DNA of 60,302 nucleotides from Paracoccaceae bacterium (GTDB lineage Bacteria; Pseudomonadota; Alphaproteobacteria; Rhodobacterales; Rhodobacteraceae): assembly GCA_023260655.1 (NCBI GenBank), contig JALQUU010000010.1:1-60302 (forward strand), written 5' to 3'. Shown piece after piece: positions 20,231-30,003 of this stretch; the stretch's first letter is position 1; each line of letters opens with the position of its first letter. The notes under the pieces are model-generated. The model ran no database searches, had not been told where the DNA came from, and saw only the letters and a program-made list of their open reading frames with translations. The position numbers were made by a program, and so were the translations under genes.

Positions 20231-20707
20231 CTATTCACCCGCTTTGGCGAGAGGGTGTTCTATCTCGACGGGCGAGAACTCGTAGTGGACCTCCGAGAAG
20301 CGGTCTCGCGAGAAAACATAGAGGAAGCGCGCACCCGATGCGCTTGCGAGAGTGCTGTGCTCTGCATTGCCGGGAACGAAAAGTGCCACACCGGGTTTGA
20401 GGCGGTGATCTGCGCCCGAAATGGTCACCGTGGCTTCGCCTTCGAGGCCGAGATAGGCTTCCGGTGCTTCGTGCCTATGGGGTGGAAGCGTTCCATGAGG
20501 CGCAAACTCGGCAATGCCGACTACCATTCCAGAGCTGCCCGGCGTTTTGTCCGCGTCGAATATCGTCCGCCACCGAACGGTTCCGTAGGCTGCGTCGGTG
20601 CCACCTTCCAAAGGGAGGCTATCCCATTCCACTCTGATCCCCTGCGCCGCGCTCGCCATGGCCAAAAGCCCAAAAGCGTCTCCGATATTCTGATCCTGTA
20701 CGCCCAT
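20231..20707 (-). CDS. Cupin-domain protein
   Basis: A 158-residue single-cupin protein. The metal-binding motif gives H77, H79 and E83 (PPHRHEAPEAY), then H117 (NAEHSTL), the usual four ligands of a mononuclear iron or other metal centre. AGAGGGC precedes ATG 20707. It leads a two-gene unit with the MFS transporter and is divergent from the YeeE/YedE gene. The HxHxxxExY pattern also occurs in DMSP-lyase cupins, but it is generic, so no reaction is claimed. Confidence 0.8.
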   Translation of the reverse strand: MGVQDQNIGDAFGLLAMASAAQGIRVEWDSLPLEGGTDAAYGTVRWRTIFDADKTPGSSGMVVGIAEFAPHGTLPPHRHEAPEAYLGLEGEATVTISGADHRLKPGVALFVPGNAEHSTLASASGARFLYVFSRDRFSEVHYEFSPVEIEHPLAKAGE

Positions 20708-20803
20708 TGCGTGCCCTCTGACTGATTAGGCCAATAGAGCCGCCGAAAAGCGCGGCCCGTCCGCGCGGTTCACGACAGCGATTTGTGCTGTTGCGACTTT
20801 GGC

Positions 20804-20817
20804 ATGATCTGGATCAA
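20804..20817 (+). promoter_or_regulatory. FNR/FnrL-like box between cupin and YeeE genes
   Basis: ATGATCTGGATCAA matches nine of the ten defined bases of the FNR consensus TTGAT-N4-ATCAA (the reverse strand reads TTGATCCAGATCAT). Its centre is about 40 bases before a plausible start site following a CATATT -10-like hexamer (20838-20843), the spacing of class II FNR activation toward the YeeE gene at 20876. The same site could affect the divergent cupin gene. Confidence 0.6.
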
Positions 20818-20875
20818 GGGCAGCAGAGCCGATAAATCATATTCCGCAATCGTCATGTGACTGGAGGGCCGAACC

Positions 20876-21946
20876 ATGAACACACCCGACATTCTGCCCC
20901 TGGTGGAGCGGATCGGAGAAGAACCGACGGCGGCGCTGATTGGTTTGATCACGGGGGCAGTATTCGGCGTATCTGCGCAGCGCTCTCGGTTTTGTTTGCG
21001 GGCCGCGACGGTGTCCTTCGCGCGCGGGCTTTGGGATGACAAACTCGCGGTCTGGCTTCTGACGTTTTCGACGGCTCTGGTTTGGGTGCAAGCGGCCACG
21101 CTCCTCGGGCTGTTCCGGCCCGAAGAGGCGCGCATGATGTCGGTTTCCGGTTCTTATTCCGGGGCTATTCTGGGCGGCCTGACATTCGGTGTCGGTATGG
21201 TGCTCGCGCGTGGGTGCTCGGGGCGGCTCTTGGTTCTGGCCGCGACGGGGAACTTGCGCTCAGTCGTGTCAGGGCTGATTTTCGCGGTTGTGGCGCAAAT
21301 GAGCCTGCATGGGTATCTGGCGCCGATCCGGGACTGGCTAGCGGGGCTTTGGGTCACGCCCGGCGGGCGCAATATCAACCTTCTCGACGCATTCAGCCTT
21401 CCGGAATGGAGTGGGCTTGCTTTGGGCATCATCGCCGCCGTGGTCGCGCTTGTTGTGGCGCGGAAGAACCGGATCGGAGCGGCGCGGCTCGTGTTCGGAG
21501 CTGGGGTCGGATTTGCGGTGGCGTTGGGTTGGGTTCTGACCTTTACCTTGAGCCAAGTCGCTTTCGAGCCTGTATCGATCGCCTCTGCGACTTTCACCGG
21601 CCCCTCGGCAGCGACCCTCATGTTCGTGCTCGATAGTTCGAACATTCTCGAGTTCGATGTCGGTCTTGTGCCGGGGGTTTTCCTCGGGTCTTTCGTGGCG
21701 TCTGCCCTTGCGGGCGAGTTCAAGTTTCAGGGCTTTGAAGACGAAGCCAATATGCGCCGCGCGATGACGGGCGCTGTGCTGATGGGGTTCGGCGGGATGC
21801 TGGCCGGGGGCTGCGCCATCGGGAATGGGGTCACCGGAGGGTCTATCTTCGCGGCTACGGCTTGGCTTGCGCTTTTCTGCATGTGGATCGGTGCTATGAT
21901 CACGGATTTTCTCGTGGATCAGAAACGCGGCTTGGCTGCAGCCTGA
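20876..21946 (+). CDS. YeeE/YedE-family sulfur (thiosulfate) transporter
   Basis: A 356-residue inner-membrane protein of the YeeE/YedE (TsuA-like, DUF395) family with duplicated halves. Conserved cysteines appear in RFCLRAA near residue 40, LARGCSGR near residue 107 and GGCAIGNGVTGGS near residue 318, corresponding to the cysteines that relay thiosulfate in TsuA. GGAGGG precedes the ATG. No sulfurtransferase (TusA/TsuB) gene is adjacent, so the sulfur species is uncertain. An FNR-like box lies 59 bases upstream. Confidence 0.85.
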   Translation: MNTPDILPLVERIGEEPTAALIGLITGAVFGVSAQRSRFCLRAATVSFARGLWDDKLAVWLLTFSTALVWVQAATLLGLFRPEEARMMSVSGSYSGAILGGLTFGVGMVLARGCSGRLLVLAATGNLRSVVSGLIFAVVAQMSLHGYLAPIRDWLAGLWVTPGGRNINLLDAFSLPEWSGLALGIIAAVVALVVARKNRIGAARLVFGAGVGFAVALGWVLTFTLSQVAFEPVSIASATFTGPSAATLMFVLDSSNILEFDVGLVPGVFLGSFVASALAGEFKFQGFEDEANMRRAMTGAVLMGFGGMLAGGCAIGNGVTGGSIFAATAWLALFCMWIGAMITDFLVDQKRGLAAA

Positions 21947-22015
21947 CGCGCAGGGCATTCGGCCCTTACACCCGGCTACGAACGGATATCCTCTCCTGCT
22001 GAAATGGAGGGGCGG

Positions 22016-23149
22016 ATGCGGGTTTCACATTTTTCAGCGGCTCTCGTGGCTATGCTTGTGGGTTATGGTGCCTCGGTGGCGCTGCTTCTTGCGGCCGCAT
22101 CCGCTGTGGGGGCGACGCCAGAACAGACCATCAGTTGGGTTGCGGCAGTTTCCGTGGCCAAAGGGTTGGGTAGTGCGGGCATCAGTGCTTGGGCCAGAGT
22201 GCCGATGGTGCTGGCGTGGTCGACGCCCGGTGCGGCCCTCATCGCCACAACGACAGGTGTAGGGATCGAAGCGGCCGCAGGGGCCTTCTTGTTAGCAGGT
22301 GTGCTGGTGGCCCTCACCGGGGTGGTGCCTGTGATGGGGCGCGCAGTACGGGCCATTCCGCAGGCGGTGGCCTCGGCAATGCTCGCCGGTGTGCTGTTGC
22401 CTTTCGTCATGGGGGTCGCGCGGTTCGGGACGGTAGAGCCTTGGATCGTTCTTCCGCTCCTTGCGGTGTTTCTGCTGACGCGGCTCTGGAACCCGCTTTA
22501 TGCCGTGCTCGCGACCTTGCTGGTCGGTCTAATCTTGGGCTGGTCGCCACCGGAAACGGTTCGATTGGAAGCGTTGCCGTTCACATTCGTGCGCCCTGTG
22601 TTTGAGCCATCGGTCCTGATCGGTTTGGGGCTGCCGCTCTATCTGGTGACGATGGCCTCCCAGAACCTGCCGGGCTTTGCGGTTATGTCGGCACATGGAT
22701 ATGCTCCGTCCGTAAATGCGGCTCTGGTGGCTACGGGGATCGGCTCTGCGTTGATCGCGCCTTTGGGTGCGCATACCTTCAACATGGCGGCGATTACGGC
22801 GGCGATTTGCATGGGCGATGACGTTGATCCGGATCGCACGCGACGCTGGCGCGTTGGGGTGGTTTATGGGGCGCTTTGGGTCTTGATGGGATGGCTCACG
22901 CCAGTCGTTTTGCCCGCGATGCTCGCCTTGCCGCCTGCGGTGGTTGGAACGGTTGCCGGGTTGGCGCTTATTCCGGCTTTGACGGGTGCGCTGGCGGGGG
23001 GCATGGTCGACGAGCCGCGCCGGTTCGCGGCGATCCTCACCTTCGCCACAACAGCGTCCGGCGTTGCTGCCTTCGGGATTGGTGCGGCCTTCTGGGGCCT
23101 GCTAGCTGGCCTATTGGCGCTTGGGTTGGATCGGTTCAAAGCGCGCTGA
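22016..23149 (+). CDS. BenE-family benzoate/H+ symporter-like protein
   Basis: A 377-residue protein with about twelve membrane helices, similar to BenE (benzoate-proton symport). Typical stretches are GYGASVALLL at the start, IPQAVASAMLAGVLLPF, MASQNLPGFAVM and APLGAHTFNMAAITAAI. ATG 22016 is preferred because GGAGGGG lies directly before it; an ATG four codons upstream falls inside that site. Benzoate-degradation genes are absent, so other substrates are possible. The end overlaps the convergent flavin oxidoreductase gene by 14 bases. Confidence 0.88.
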   Translation: MRVSHFSAALVAMLVGYGASVALLLAAASAVGATPEQTISWVAAVSVAKGLGSAGISAWARVPMVLAWSTPGAALIATTTGVGIEAAAGAFLLAGVLVALTGVVPVMGRAVRAIPQAVASAMLAGVLLPFVMGVARFGTVEPWIVLPLLAVFLLTRLWNPLYAVLATLLVGLILGWSPPETVRLEALPFTFVRPVFEPSVLIGLGLPLYLVTMASQNLPGFAVMSAHGYAPSVNAALVATGIGSALIAPLGAHTFNMAAITAAICMGDDVDPDRTRRWRVGVVYGALWVLMGWLTPVVLPAMLALPPAVVGTVAGLALIPALTGALAGGMVDEPRRFAAILTFATTASGVAAFGIGAAFWGLLAGLLALGLDRFKAR

Positions 23150-24248
23150 GTGCATCCGCGATAGCTTTGGCTTCGGCACCGATCCGGCGAAGCTGGCCAT
23201 CCGGGGACGAGTGGTAAGAGAGCGCCCAGAGCCCTGGGGCGATTTCCCCACCTGACTTGCGCGGGCGGCCCGACTCATCAAGCGCGTCCGGCTCCTCGGC
23301 CAGGAGCGTTCTGAGATCAACCTGATATCCCGTCGCCAGAAGCAGGGCGTCATAGGCCGCTTCTTCCCCGTCCTGAAAACGCACTTTGTTGCCGTTTACG
23401 CTGTCGATGCCGGGTCGCACCTTGATCTTGCCCGAACGGATCAGGCGCAGCGTGCCAAGATCGATCAGGGGAATGCGGCCATCTTCGATGATCTGGGCAA
23501 AGGGGCCTTTAACGGATTTCTTGAGGCCATATTTTTGGTAATCGCCCAATACGATCCTCAGGAGCCCGACAGTTAAGGCATCTGCAATTTTGTAGGGGAA
23601 CAGGCGGCGCAGGATATCCCAGTTGCCGATGGGGCGGCCGAGAAGTTCTTTCGGCAAGATATTCACGGGGCTGCGGACCGCGAGATCCACCTTGCGGCCT
23701 GCTTCCGCGAGGTCGATGGCAAGCTCGCCACCAGAATTACCAAAGCCCACCACCAGAACCCGCTCGCCGGGCAGATCGCCGGGGCGGCGGTATTCGCGGG
23801 AATGGAGCGTTTTGCCAGTAAAGCTTTCCAGCCCGGGCCAATCCGGTCGCGCAGGATGGTCCGCCATGCCGGTTGCAAGGATCACGTGATGGGCTTGCCA
23901 TTCCCGACCATCTTCGGCGGCGATGTGCCATTCGTTTCCTTCGCGGCGTAGCCGGGAAATATTGGCACCGAACTCGGGTGCGAGCCCGAAATGCTCGGCA
24001 TAGGCTTCAAGATAGTTCACAACTTCTGCTCTCGGCACATAGCGCGGCAGGCGATCTGCAAAAGGCAGGCCGGGAAGGTGAGAGCGTGCTTTGTCGGTAT
24101 GGAGGGCGAGCCGATCATAATGTCTGCGCCAAGCGCTGCCGACAGCTTCGCTCCGCTCCAGTACGGTTGCGGTAATACCCCGCTCTTTCAATGTGGCCGC
24201 AACAGCAAGCCCGGCGGGGCCAGCCCCGATCACAACAACGCGCACCAT
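23136..24248 (-). CDS. FAD/NAD(P)-binding monooxygenase-like oxidoreductase
   Basis: A 370-residue protein with two Rossmann motifs: FAD-binding VVIGAGPAGLA near residues 4-14 and NADPH-binding VVGFGNSGGE near residue 170. The arrangement resembles bacterial flavin-containing monooxygenases and CzcO-like proteins. AGAGGATT precedes ATG 24248. It ends inside the 3' end of the BenE-type gene on the opposite strand and starts 12 bases from the priA stop. The substrate is unknown. Confidence 0.82.
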   Translation of the reverse strand: MVRVVVIGAGPAGLAVAATLKERGITATVLERSEAVGSAWRRHYDRLALHTDKARSHLPGLPFADRLPRYVPRAEVVNYLEAYAEHFGLAPEFGANISRLRREGNEWHIAAEDGREWQAHHVILATGMADHPARPDWPGLESFTGKTLHSREYRRPGDLPGERVLVVGFGNSGGELAIDLAEAGRKVDLAVRSPVNILPKELLGRPIGNWDILRRLFPYKIADALTVGLLRIVLGDYQKYGLKKSVKGPFAQIIEDGRIPLIDLGTLRLIRSGKIKVRPGIDSVNGNKVRFQDGEEAAYDALLLATGYQVDLRTLLAEEPDALDESGRPRKSGGEIAPGLWALSYHSSPDGQLRRIGAEAKAIADALSAL

Positions 24249-24259
24249 ATAATCCTCTG

Positions 24260-26500
24260 TCAAAAGAAGGTCTGCGGATCGATATCGATCGCAAGCCGGA
24301 CATTTGCCGCCAGTTTGACCTGCCCGGCCCATTCCGCCAAGGCATTTTGCAGCATGGCCCCTTTGGGCACTTTGACGAGCATCCGTACCCTGTGGCGACC
24401 ACGGATGCGGGCAATGGGAGCCGGCGCTGGCCCGTAGACTTCCGCCCCAATCGCACGAAGCGGCTGGTCGCGGCGGGCGAGCGCATTGCCTAAGGCAAAG
24501 GCCGCTTCGGCCTCGTTCGCGGAAATGATGATTCCCGCCAACCGGCCATAGGGTGGCATGGCGGCGGCACGACGCATTTCGGCCTCGGCTTTCCAGAAGG
24601 CGTCGTCGTCGCCCGCGATAATGGCGCGGATCACCGGATGGTCCGGCTGTAGTGTTTGCACCATGGCAACGCCGCGCGCGCCTTCAGCCCGCCCGGCGCG
24701 GCCTGCCACCTGCCGGATCAACTGGAAGGTGCGTTCTGCGGCCCGCAGGTCGGAACCTTGTAAGCCAAGATCGGCGTCAATCGCGGCCACGAGCGTGAGG
24801 AGCGGGAAGTTATGCCCCTTGGCCACGAGTTGCGTGCCGATCACCACATCCGCGCCACCTGCGGCGATGTTTTCGATCTCTGCCTTCAGGGCGCGGGCCG
24901 AGCTGTACATATCCGACGAAAGCACTGCGACGCGCGCGTCGGGGAATAGCTTGACCGCTTCCTCGGCAAGGCGTTCCACACCAGGGCCGAGAGCCGCCAG
25001 TTTTCCTTCAGCTTTACAGGAGGGGCATTCGGTCGGGATCGGGGCGGTCTCCCCGCATTGGTGGCACATCAAGCGGCCAAGGAAGCGGTGCTCGACCATA
25101 CGTGCGTCGCAATGTGCGCAGCCGATCTGATGCCCACAGGCGCGGCACACGGTGACGGGCGCATAGCCTCGGCGATTGAGGAAAAGAAGCGCCTGTTCGC
25201 CTTTGGCCACCCGCGCCTTTACTGCGTTTTCTACGACTTCCGAGATCCACCGCCCAGACGGCAGGCTTTCCACCCGCAAATCCACAGCCCGCATTTCCGG
25301 CATCACGGCTGTGCCGAAGCGATCCGCCAGAACGATGCGCTTGTATTTGCCGGCATCGGCATTGGCCCATGTTTCCAATGACGGCGTGGCCGAAGCCAGC
25401 ACCACACGCGCACCGGCGATGGCGGCGCGCAGAACGGCCATATCGCGCGCGTTGTAAAGCACACCATCCTCCTGTTTGTAGGAGGGGTCGTGCTCTTCAT
25501 CGACCACGATCAGGCCAAGATCGCGGAACGGCAGGAAAAGCGCCGAACGAGCGCCGACCACGAGCTGCGCGCCACCTTCGGCGGTTTGCAACCAAGCCCG
25601 CCGCCGTTCGGTGATCGTGACACCGGAGTGCCATTCGGCAGGTCGCGCCCCGAAGCGCGCCTCGACACGCGAAAGGAATTCCGCTGTTAGGCCGATTTCG
25701 GGCAAGAGCACCAGAGCCTGCCGCCCTTGCCGCAGCACTTCGGCAACGGCTTCGAGATAGACCTCGGTTTTACCCGAACCCGTGACGCCTTGCAAAAGCG
25801 TTGTGCCGTAACCGCCCTCTGCAATGCCTGCCACCAATTCGGCGGCCCCTTCGGATTGCGCCTCGGAAAGCGCCTTGCCGCCGAAATCGGGCTGGAGCGG
25901 CGCAAAGGGCAAGTCGCGCGGGGCTTCCTCTTCGCGAACTGCGCCTTGAGTGACCAATCCTTTGATGACACTCGGCGTCACGCCAGCCAGTTCGGCCAAT
26001 TCGCTCAAGGTCAGGGGGCGGTCACCGTTCTCGTCAAGCGCGTCCAGAACACGGGCGCGGGCATCGGTGAGGCGCGAAGGCTCTTGCCAGCCCTTGCGAT
26101 AGACTTTGCGGGTGCCGGGGGCTTCGCCCAGCCCCGGCGCACGAGTGGCAAGGCGCAGCATCGACGGCAGCGGCGTGAGTGTGTAATCGGCCGCGCGCAC
26201 CAGAAATTCGCGCAGTTCTGGCCCCATGGGAGGCACATCGAGCACACGGAAGGCCGCGCGCAACTTGCTGCGATCAAAGCCGCCGCGCCCTTCGCCCCAT
26301 ACAACACCGATAATCTTCCGCGGCCCAAGAGGCACTTCCACATAGTCGCCCGTAGAGCACCCGCCCTCGGGTGCGCGGTAATCCAGAATATCGAGCGCGG
26401 GGCCAAGCGCCTGCACCGGCACTACCCCCACAACCGCCCCTTGCGGAAACTCGCGCGCTTCGTTCAAATCATCCATCAGGACTACCGTCTTTCCTCTCAT
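24260..26500 (-). CDS. priA: Primosomal protein N' (PriA helicase)
   Basis: A 746-residue superfamily 2 helicase that restarts stalled replication forks. It shows an N-terminal DNA-binding domain, Walker [10 protein letters not shown] near residues 238-246, a DEEH Walker B box in [12 protein letters not shown], and eight zinc-binding cysteines from [13 protein letters not shown] to CPSC (about residues 445-500). The family's [12 protein letters not shown] motif VI is present. The start is uncertain between ATG 26500 and ATG 26476; neither has a good ribosome site. It is divergent from the transaldolase gene by 60 bases. Confidence 0.95.
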   Translation of the reverse strand: MRGKTVVLMDDLNEAREFPQGAVVGVVPVQALGPALDILDYRAPEGGCSTGDYVEVPLGPRKIIGVVWGEGRGGFDRSKLRAAFRVLDVPPMGPELREFLVRAADYTLTPLPSMLRLATRAPGLGEAPGTRKVYRKGWQEPSRLTDARARVLDALDENGDRPLTLSELAELAGVTPSVIKGLVTQGAVREEEAPRDLPFAPLQPDFGGKALSEAQSEGAAELVAGIAEGGYGTTLLQGVTGSGKTEVYLEAVAEVLRQGRQALVLLPEIGLTAEFLSRVEARFGARPAEWHSGVTITERRRAWLQTAEGGAQLVVGARSALFLPFRDLGLIVVDEEHDPSYKQEDGVLYNARDMAVLRAAIAGARVVLASATPSLETWANADAGKYKRIVLADRFGTAVMPEMRAVDLRVESLPSGRWISEVVENAVKARVAKGEQALLFLNRRGYAPVTVCRACGHQIGCAHCDARMVEHRFLGRLMCHQCGETAPIPTECPSCKAEGKLAALGPGVERLAEEAVKLFPDARVAVLSSDMYSSARALKAEIENIAAGGADVVIGTQLVAKGHNFPLLTLVAAIDADLGLQGSDLRAAERTFQLIRQVAGRAGRAEGARGVAMVQTLQPDHPVIRAIIAGDDDAFWKAEAEMRRAAAMPPYGRLAGIIISANEAEAAFALGNALARRDQPLRAIGAEVYGPAPAPIARIRGRHRVRMLVKVPKGAMLQNALAEWAGQVKLAANVRLAIDIDPQTFF

Positions 26501-26560
26501 TGGGGTAAAGCGTGGGAAGAAAAAGGGAAACCCCGGAGCGGGGAAGTTAGGGAGCAGTCT

Positions 26561-27214
26561 ATGAAATTCTTCGTCGATACCGCAGATGTCGATGCAATTC
26601 GTGAGCTTGCCGATCTTGGCATGGCCGACGGCGTCACCACGAACCCTTCGCTGATCCTGAAATCCGGCCGCGACATTCTCGAAGTAACCCGCGAAATCGC
26701 GGAAATGATCTCCGGCCCCGTATCGGCCGAAGTCGTGGCGCTTGAAGCGGATGCGATGATTGCGGAAGGCCGGAAGCTCGCGAAGATCGCGCCGAATATT
26801 GCGGTGAAAGTGCCGCTCACATGGGATGGTCTGAAAACCTGCCGAGTGCTTTCCGATGAAGGCACGATGGTGAACGTCACGCTTTGCTTCTCGGCAAATC
26901 AGGCACTTCTGGCCGCAAAAGCCGGGGCGACGTTCATTTCCCCATTCATCGGCCGCCTTGATGACATGAACCTCGACGGTATGGACCTGATCCGCGACAT
27001 CCGAGAGATCTACGACAATTACAATTTCAAGACCGAAATCCTCGCCGCCTCAATCCGCACCGTGAACCACGTGACACAATGCGCGCTCACGGGAGCGGAC
27101 GTGATGACGGCCCCTTCGAACGTCATCAAGGCGCTGGCTTCTCATCCGTTGACGGATAAAGGGTTGGAGCAATTCATGAAGGACTGGGCCAAAACCGGTC
27201 AAAAAATTCTCTAA
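26561..27214 (+). CDS. fsa: Transaldolase, small (fructose-6-phosphate aldolase-like) type
   Basis: A 217-residue TIM-barrel transaldolase of the short class. The N-terminal [14 protein letters not shown] and [10 protein letters not shown] are diagnostic, and the Schiff-base lysine lies in [11 protein letters not shown] near residue 86. It may transfer dihydroxyacetone units in the pentose-phosphate pathway, or act as a fructose-6-phosphate aldolase; sequence alone does not separate these. A GGGAG site precedes the ATG. The order priA, transaldolase, DUF484, xerC follows. Confidence 0.93.
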   Translation: MKFFVDTADVDAIRELADLGMADGVTTNPSLILKSGRDILEVTREIAEMISGPVSAEVVALEADAMIAEGRKLAKIAPNIAVKVPLTWDGLKTCRVLSDEGTMVNVTLCFSANQALLAAKAGATFISPFIGRLDDMNLDGMDLIRDIREIYDNYNFKTEILAASIRTVNHVTQCALTGADVMTAPSNVIKALASHPLTDKGLEQFMKDWAKTGQKIL

Positions 27215-27394
27215 GAGCGGCCTGAATGGCTGTTCAAACGATAACAGGATTGACGTTAGGTCATCTCGAGGGCCCCTTTGGCTTGACAGATGGCCCCACG
27301 TTGCGGCAGGAAAATTTAGAAAAAAATAACAGGCTTTTGGTTTGATCTGATATGGTCTCACCGATGAGCGATAATTGAGCAGAGCATAGTGACA

Positions 27395-28102
27395 ATGGCT
27401 ACCAATCCTCGAATGGAAGAAGCGTTGCGGGATCGCATCATTTCGGATCCCGAGGCTATTCTCGAAGACCATGACCTCATGCGTGCGCTGATCTCCGCGA
27501 ACGAGCGTGCGATGGGCGGCAATATTGTCGATCTGCGCGGCATCGCGATGGAGCGGCTCGAAGCGCGTCTCGACCGTCTCGAAGACACCCACCGCTCCGT
27601 TATTGCGGCGGCTTACGAAAATCTGGCGGGCACGAACCAGATCCACCGCGCCATTCTGAAACTGCTCGATCCGGTGTCTTTCGAGGATTTCCTCAAGGGC
27701 TTGGGCGGCGAGGTGGCCGACATCCTGCGCGTCGATGTGGTGAAGCTCGTGCTCGAAACGGTCCAGAACGAGCGTGATCCCGCAATCACCCGTTTTGGCG
27801 ATGTGCTTTGCGTGGCCGAACCCGGTTTCGTGGGCGAATATCTGAGCCAAGGCCGGAATGTGCCCTTGCGGCAGGTCACTCTTCGGCAGATGCAGCAGGG
27901 CACGCCCGCGATTTACGGCGAGTCTGCAGACTGGATCCGGTCCGAAGCCTGCCTCAAACTGGATTTCGGTAAAGGCCGTTTGCCGGGGATGCTCGTGATG
28001 GGTGCGGAAGATCCGCATCTCTTCTCGCCGCAACAGGGCACCGATCTTTTGGCGTTCTTCACAGGTGTCTTCGAGCGCACCATGCGGCGCTGGCTGTCCT
28101 GA
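27395..28102 (+). CDS. DUF484-family protein, partner gene of xerC
   Basis: A 235-residue GAF-like protein of the DUF484 (YigA) family. The N-terminal RIISDPEAILEDHDLMRAL and the C-terminal GTDLLAFFTGVFER are the most recognisable parts. In Escherichia coli the homologue also precedes xerC. ATG 27395 is preferred; a GTG two codons upstream is an alternative. Only one base separates its stop from the xerC start. The biochemical role of the family is unknown. Confidence 0.85.
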   Translation: MATNPRMEEALRDRIISDPEAILEDHDLMRALISANERAMGGNIVDLRGIAMERLEARLDRLEDTHRSVIAAAYENLAGTNQIHRAILKLLDPVSFEDFLKGLGGEVADILRVDVVKLVLETVQNERDPAITRFGDVLCVAEPGFVGEYLSQGRNVPLRQVTLRQMQQGTPAIYGESADWIRSEACLKLDFGKGRLPGMLVMGAEDPHLFSPQQGTDLLAFFTGVFERTMRRWLS

Positions 28103-28103
28103 C

Positions 28104-29024
28104 ATGGCTTCGGCGGCGGCGTTCGATGCGCTGGCCCGCTGGCTGGACGGGCTTCAGGCGCTGAAAGGCGCGTCTCCGAATACGATCGATGCCTACCGCC
28201 GCGATGTCTCTGATTTTCTGGGATTTCTGGCCGGGCATCTAGGCGGCCCTGTGGGCATCGCTGGCCTCAAAGCGCTCACTGCACGCGACATGCGGGCTTT
28301 CCTCGCGCATGAGAGGGCGCGCGACGTCGGCACACGCTCTTTGGCGCGCAAGCTCTCGGCCTTGAAGGGCTTCGTCGGATGGCTGGCCGAGCGCGAAGGG
28401 TTCGATGCGACTGCCGTGCTCTCGGTTCAGGCCCCGAAGTTCAAGAAACCCCTGCCCCGCCCGATTGCTCCGGATGCCACCAAGGAACTTCTGGCGCGCG
28501 TCGAGATCCAGTCCGAAGAGCCATGGGTTGCTGCGCGTGATCTCGCCGTCGTGACGCTGCTTTACGGCTGTGGTTTGCGGATTTCCGAGGCACTTGGCCT
28601 CACTGGGCGTGATGCTCCCTTGGCGGATGCACTGACCATCCTCGGGAAAGGCGGCAAGGAACGCCGTGTGCCGGTGATTCCAGCCGCGAAACGGGCGGTT
28701 GACGCCTATCTCGCGCTCTGCCCCCATCCCAAAGCGCCGGAGAAGCCGCTCTTTCGGGGTGTCAGAGGCGGGCCGCTCAATCCCCGGCTCGTTCAGAAAG
28801 TGATGGAGCAGGCGCGGATGCAATTGGGCTTGCCGCCCTCCGCCACGCCGCACGCGCTGCGCCATTCCTTCGCAACGCATCTGCTTTCAGCAGGCGGTGA
28901 TCTGCGCGCGATCCAGGAACTCTTAGGACATGCTTCCCTCTCAACCACGCAGGCCTACACGGCAGTTGATACCGTGCGCTTGATGGAGGTCTACAACGCG
29001 ACCCATCCGCGCGCGAAGGGCTAA
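28104..29024 (+). CDS. xerC: Tyrosine recombinase XerC
   Basis: A 306-residue site-specific recombinase that with XerD resolves chromosome dimers at dif. The catalytic set is R159 (GCGLRISEAL), K182 (GKGGKERR), H250 and R253 (HALRHSFATH), H276 (LLGHASLSTTQAY) and nucleophile Y285. A SAM-like N-terminal core-binding domain occupies about residues 5-95. This is a housekeeping Xer enzyme by length and context (after DUF484), not a phage integrase. Confidence 0.93.
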   Translation: MASAAAFDALARWLDGLQALKGASPNTIDAYRRDVSDFLGFLAGHLGGPVGIAGLKALTARDMRAFLAHERARDVGTRSLARKLSALKGFVGWLAEREGFDATAVLSVQAPKFKKPLPRPIAPDATKELLARVEIQSEEPWVAARDLAVVTLLYGCGLRISEALGLTGRDAPLADALTILGKGGKERRVPVIPAAKRAVDAYLALCPHPKAPEKPLFRGVRGGPLNPRLVQKVMEQARMQLGLPPSATPHALRHSFATHLLSAGGDLRAIQELLGHASLSTTQAYTAVDTVRLMEVYNATHPRAKG

Positions 29025-29025
29025 G

Positions 29026-30003
29026 TTACTCGCGCCCGAAGAGGCCCGTAAGCGCGCGTTTCACTATGCCCGACACCGAGGGCCGCGTTCCTGCGGTAAA
29101 CGGCATCGGGCGGCAGACTTCCATCGCCGCAAGCCCGACCCGCGCCGTGAGTGCACCGTTCACAACCCCCTCGCCGAAACGGCGCGAGAGTTTCGCGAGC
29201 ACCCCGCCACCCAAGAAGGATCCAAGCATATCGTCGCCCATAGCGACGGCTCCGGTGGCAACGAGATGTGCCATAACGGCCCGCGTCAGCCGCCAACTGC
29301 CCAGCACCCCGGAACGGCCACCGTAGATTTCCGCGACCCGCCGGATCATGCGCAAATTGGCGGCCAAAGCTGTAAGGACGTCGGCCAAAGGCAACGGAAT
29401 GAGCGCCGTAACCGTCGCCACCTGCCGAGCTGCAGCCTCCACCTCTCGCGCTGCGCGCTGATCAAGGGGAGCCACCAATTCGCGCTCTGCCAGTTCTAGC
29501 AATGCGTCGGCGTCCATCACTTCGCCTGCGCGTTCGTCAAACCGCGCCCGTGCCCAATCCAGATCGCGGCGGCCAGAGGTTAGCGCCCGTACGGCACTAG
29601 AGGCAGCGCGTGCCGCTTTCAGATCCGTCGCCCCACGGACAGCCGCTTGCACGCGGTCGATCCGAGCCAAGCGCCAGACAGCCGCGATTTCCCGCAGAGA
29701 CAGCAAGGCCGCCAAGACCAAGAACACTGCGAAAATCGAGGTGACCGCCCAGCCAAGGATTGGCCAGCGCGAAACGAGCGACGCGGCATAATCCCAAGCC
29801 GCGATGCCGAGGATCGTGGTGAAGAGGCCTATTACCGTGGCCCAGAACCAGCGGGAGAGCCGCGATTGGGGCCTTCCGGCAACCGCAATAGCGGCCATCA
29901 TCGCCTTCCCTTCCGGCGCAAGCGTTTCCGGCACAGGGGGTGCTGCCTCCGGACGAGCGGGCGCTTCGCTTTCGAGGTCAATTAGAACCGGCCCTTTGGT
30001 CAT
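29026..30003 (-). CDS. YcjF-like TIGR01620 membrane protein
   Basis: A 325-residue protein of the YcjF/TIGR01620 family (DUF697). A proline-rich cytoplasmic N-terminus is followed by two membrane helices near residues 60-105 and a helical C-terminal domain ending in a hydrophobic glycine-rich segment. In enterobacteria ycjX-ycjF belong to the phage-shock regulon; here the ycjX-like partner is two genes upstream. The start overlaps the GNAT stop (ATGA), implying coupling. The function is unknown. It is convergent with xerC. Confidence 0.83.
   Translation of the reverse strand: MTKGPVLIDLESEAPARPEAAPPVPETLAPEGKAMMAAIAVAGRPQSRLSRWFWATVIGLFTTILGIAAWDYAASLVSRWPILGWAVTSIFAVFLVLAALLSLREIAAVWRLARIDRVQAAVRGATDLKAARAASSAVRALTSGRRDLDWARARFDERAGEVMDADALLELAERELVAPLDQRAAREVEAAARQVATVTALIPLPLADVLTALAANLRMIRRVAEIYGGRSGVLGSWRLTRAVMAHLVATGAVAMGDDMLGSFLGGGVLAKLSRRFGEGVVNGALTARVGLAAMEVCRPMPFTAGTRPSVSGIVKRALTGLFGRE

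Noticed and set aside
20231..20707. Calling the cupin a DMSP lyase
   Set aside because: The HxHxxxExY motif is shared by many cupins and no other DMSP-catabolism gene is present.
28104..29024. Tyrosine recombinase as sign of a phage or integrative element
   Set aside because: Its length, the DUF484 partner and the surrounding housekeeping genes identify it as XerC; no attachment repeats or phage genes are nearby.
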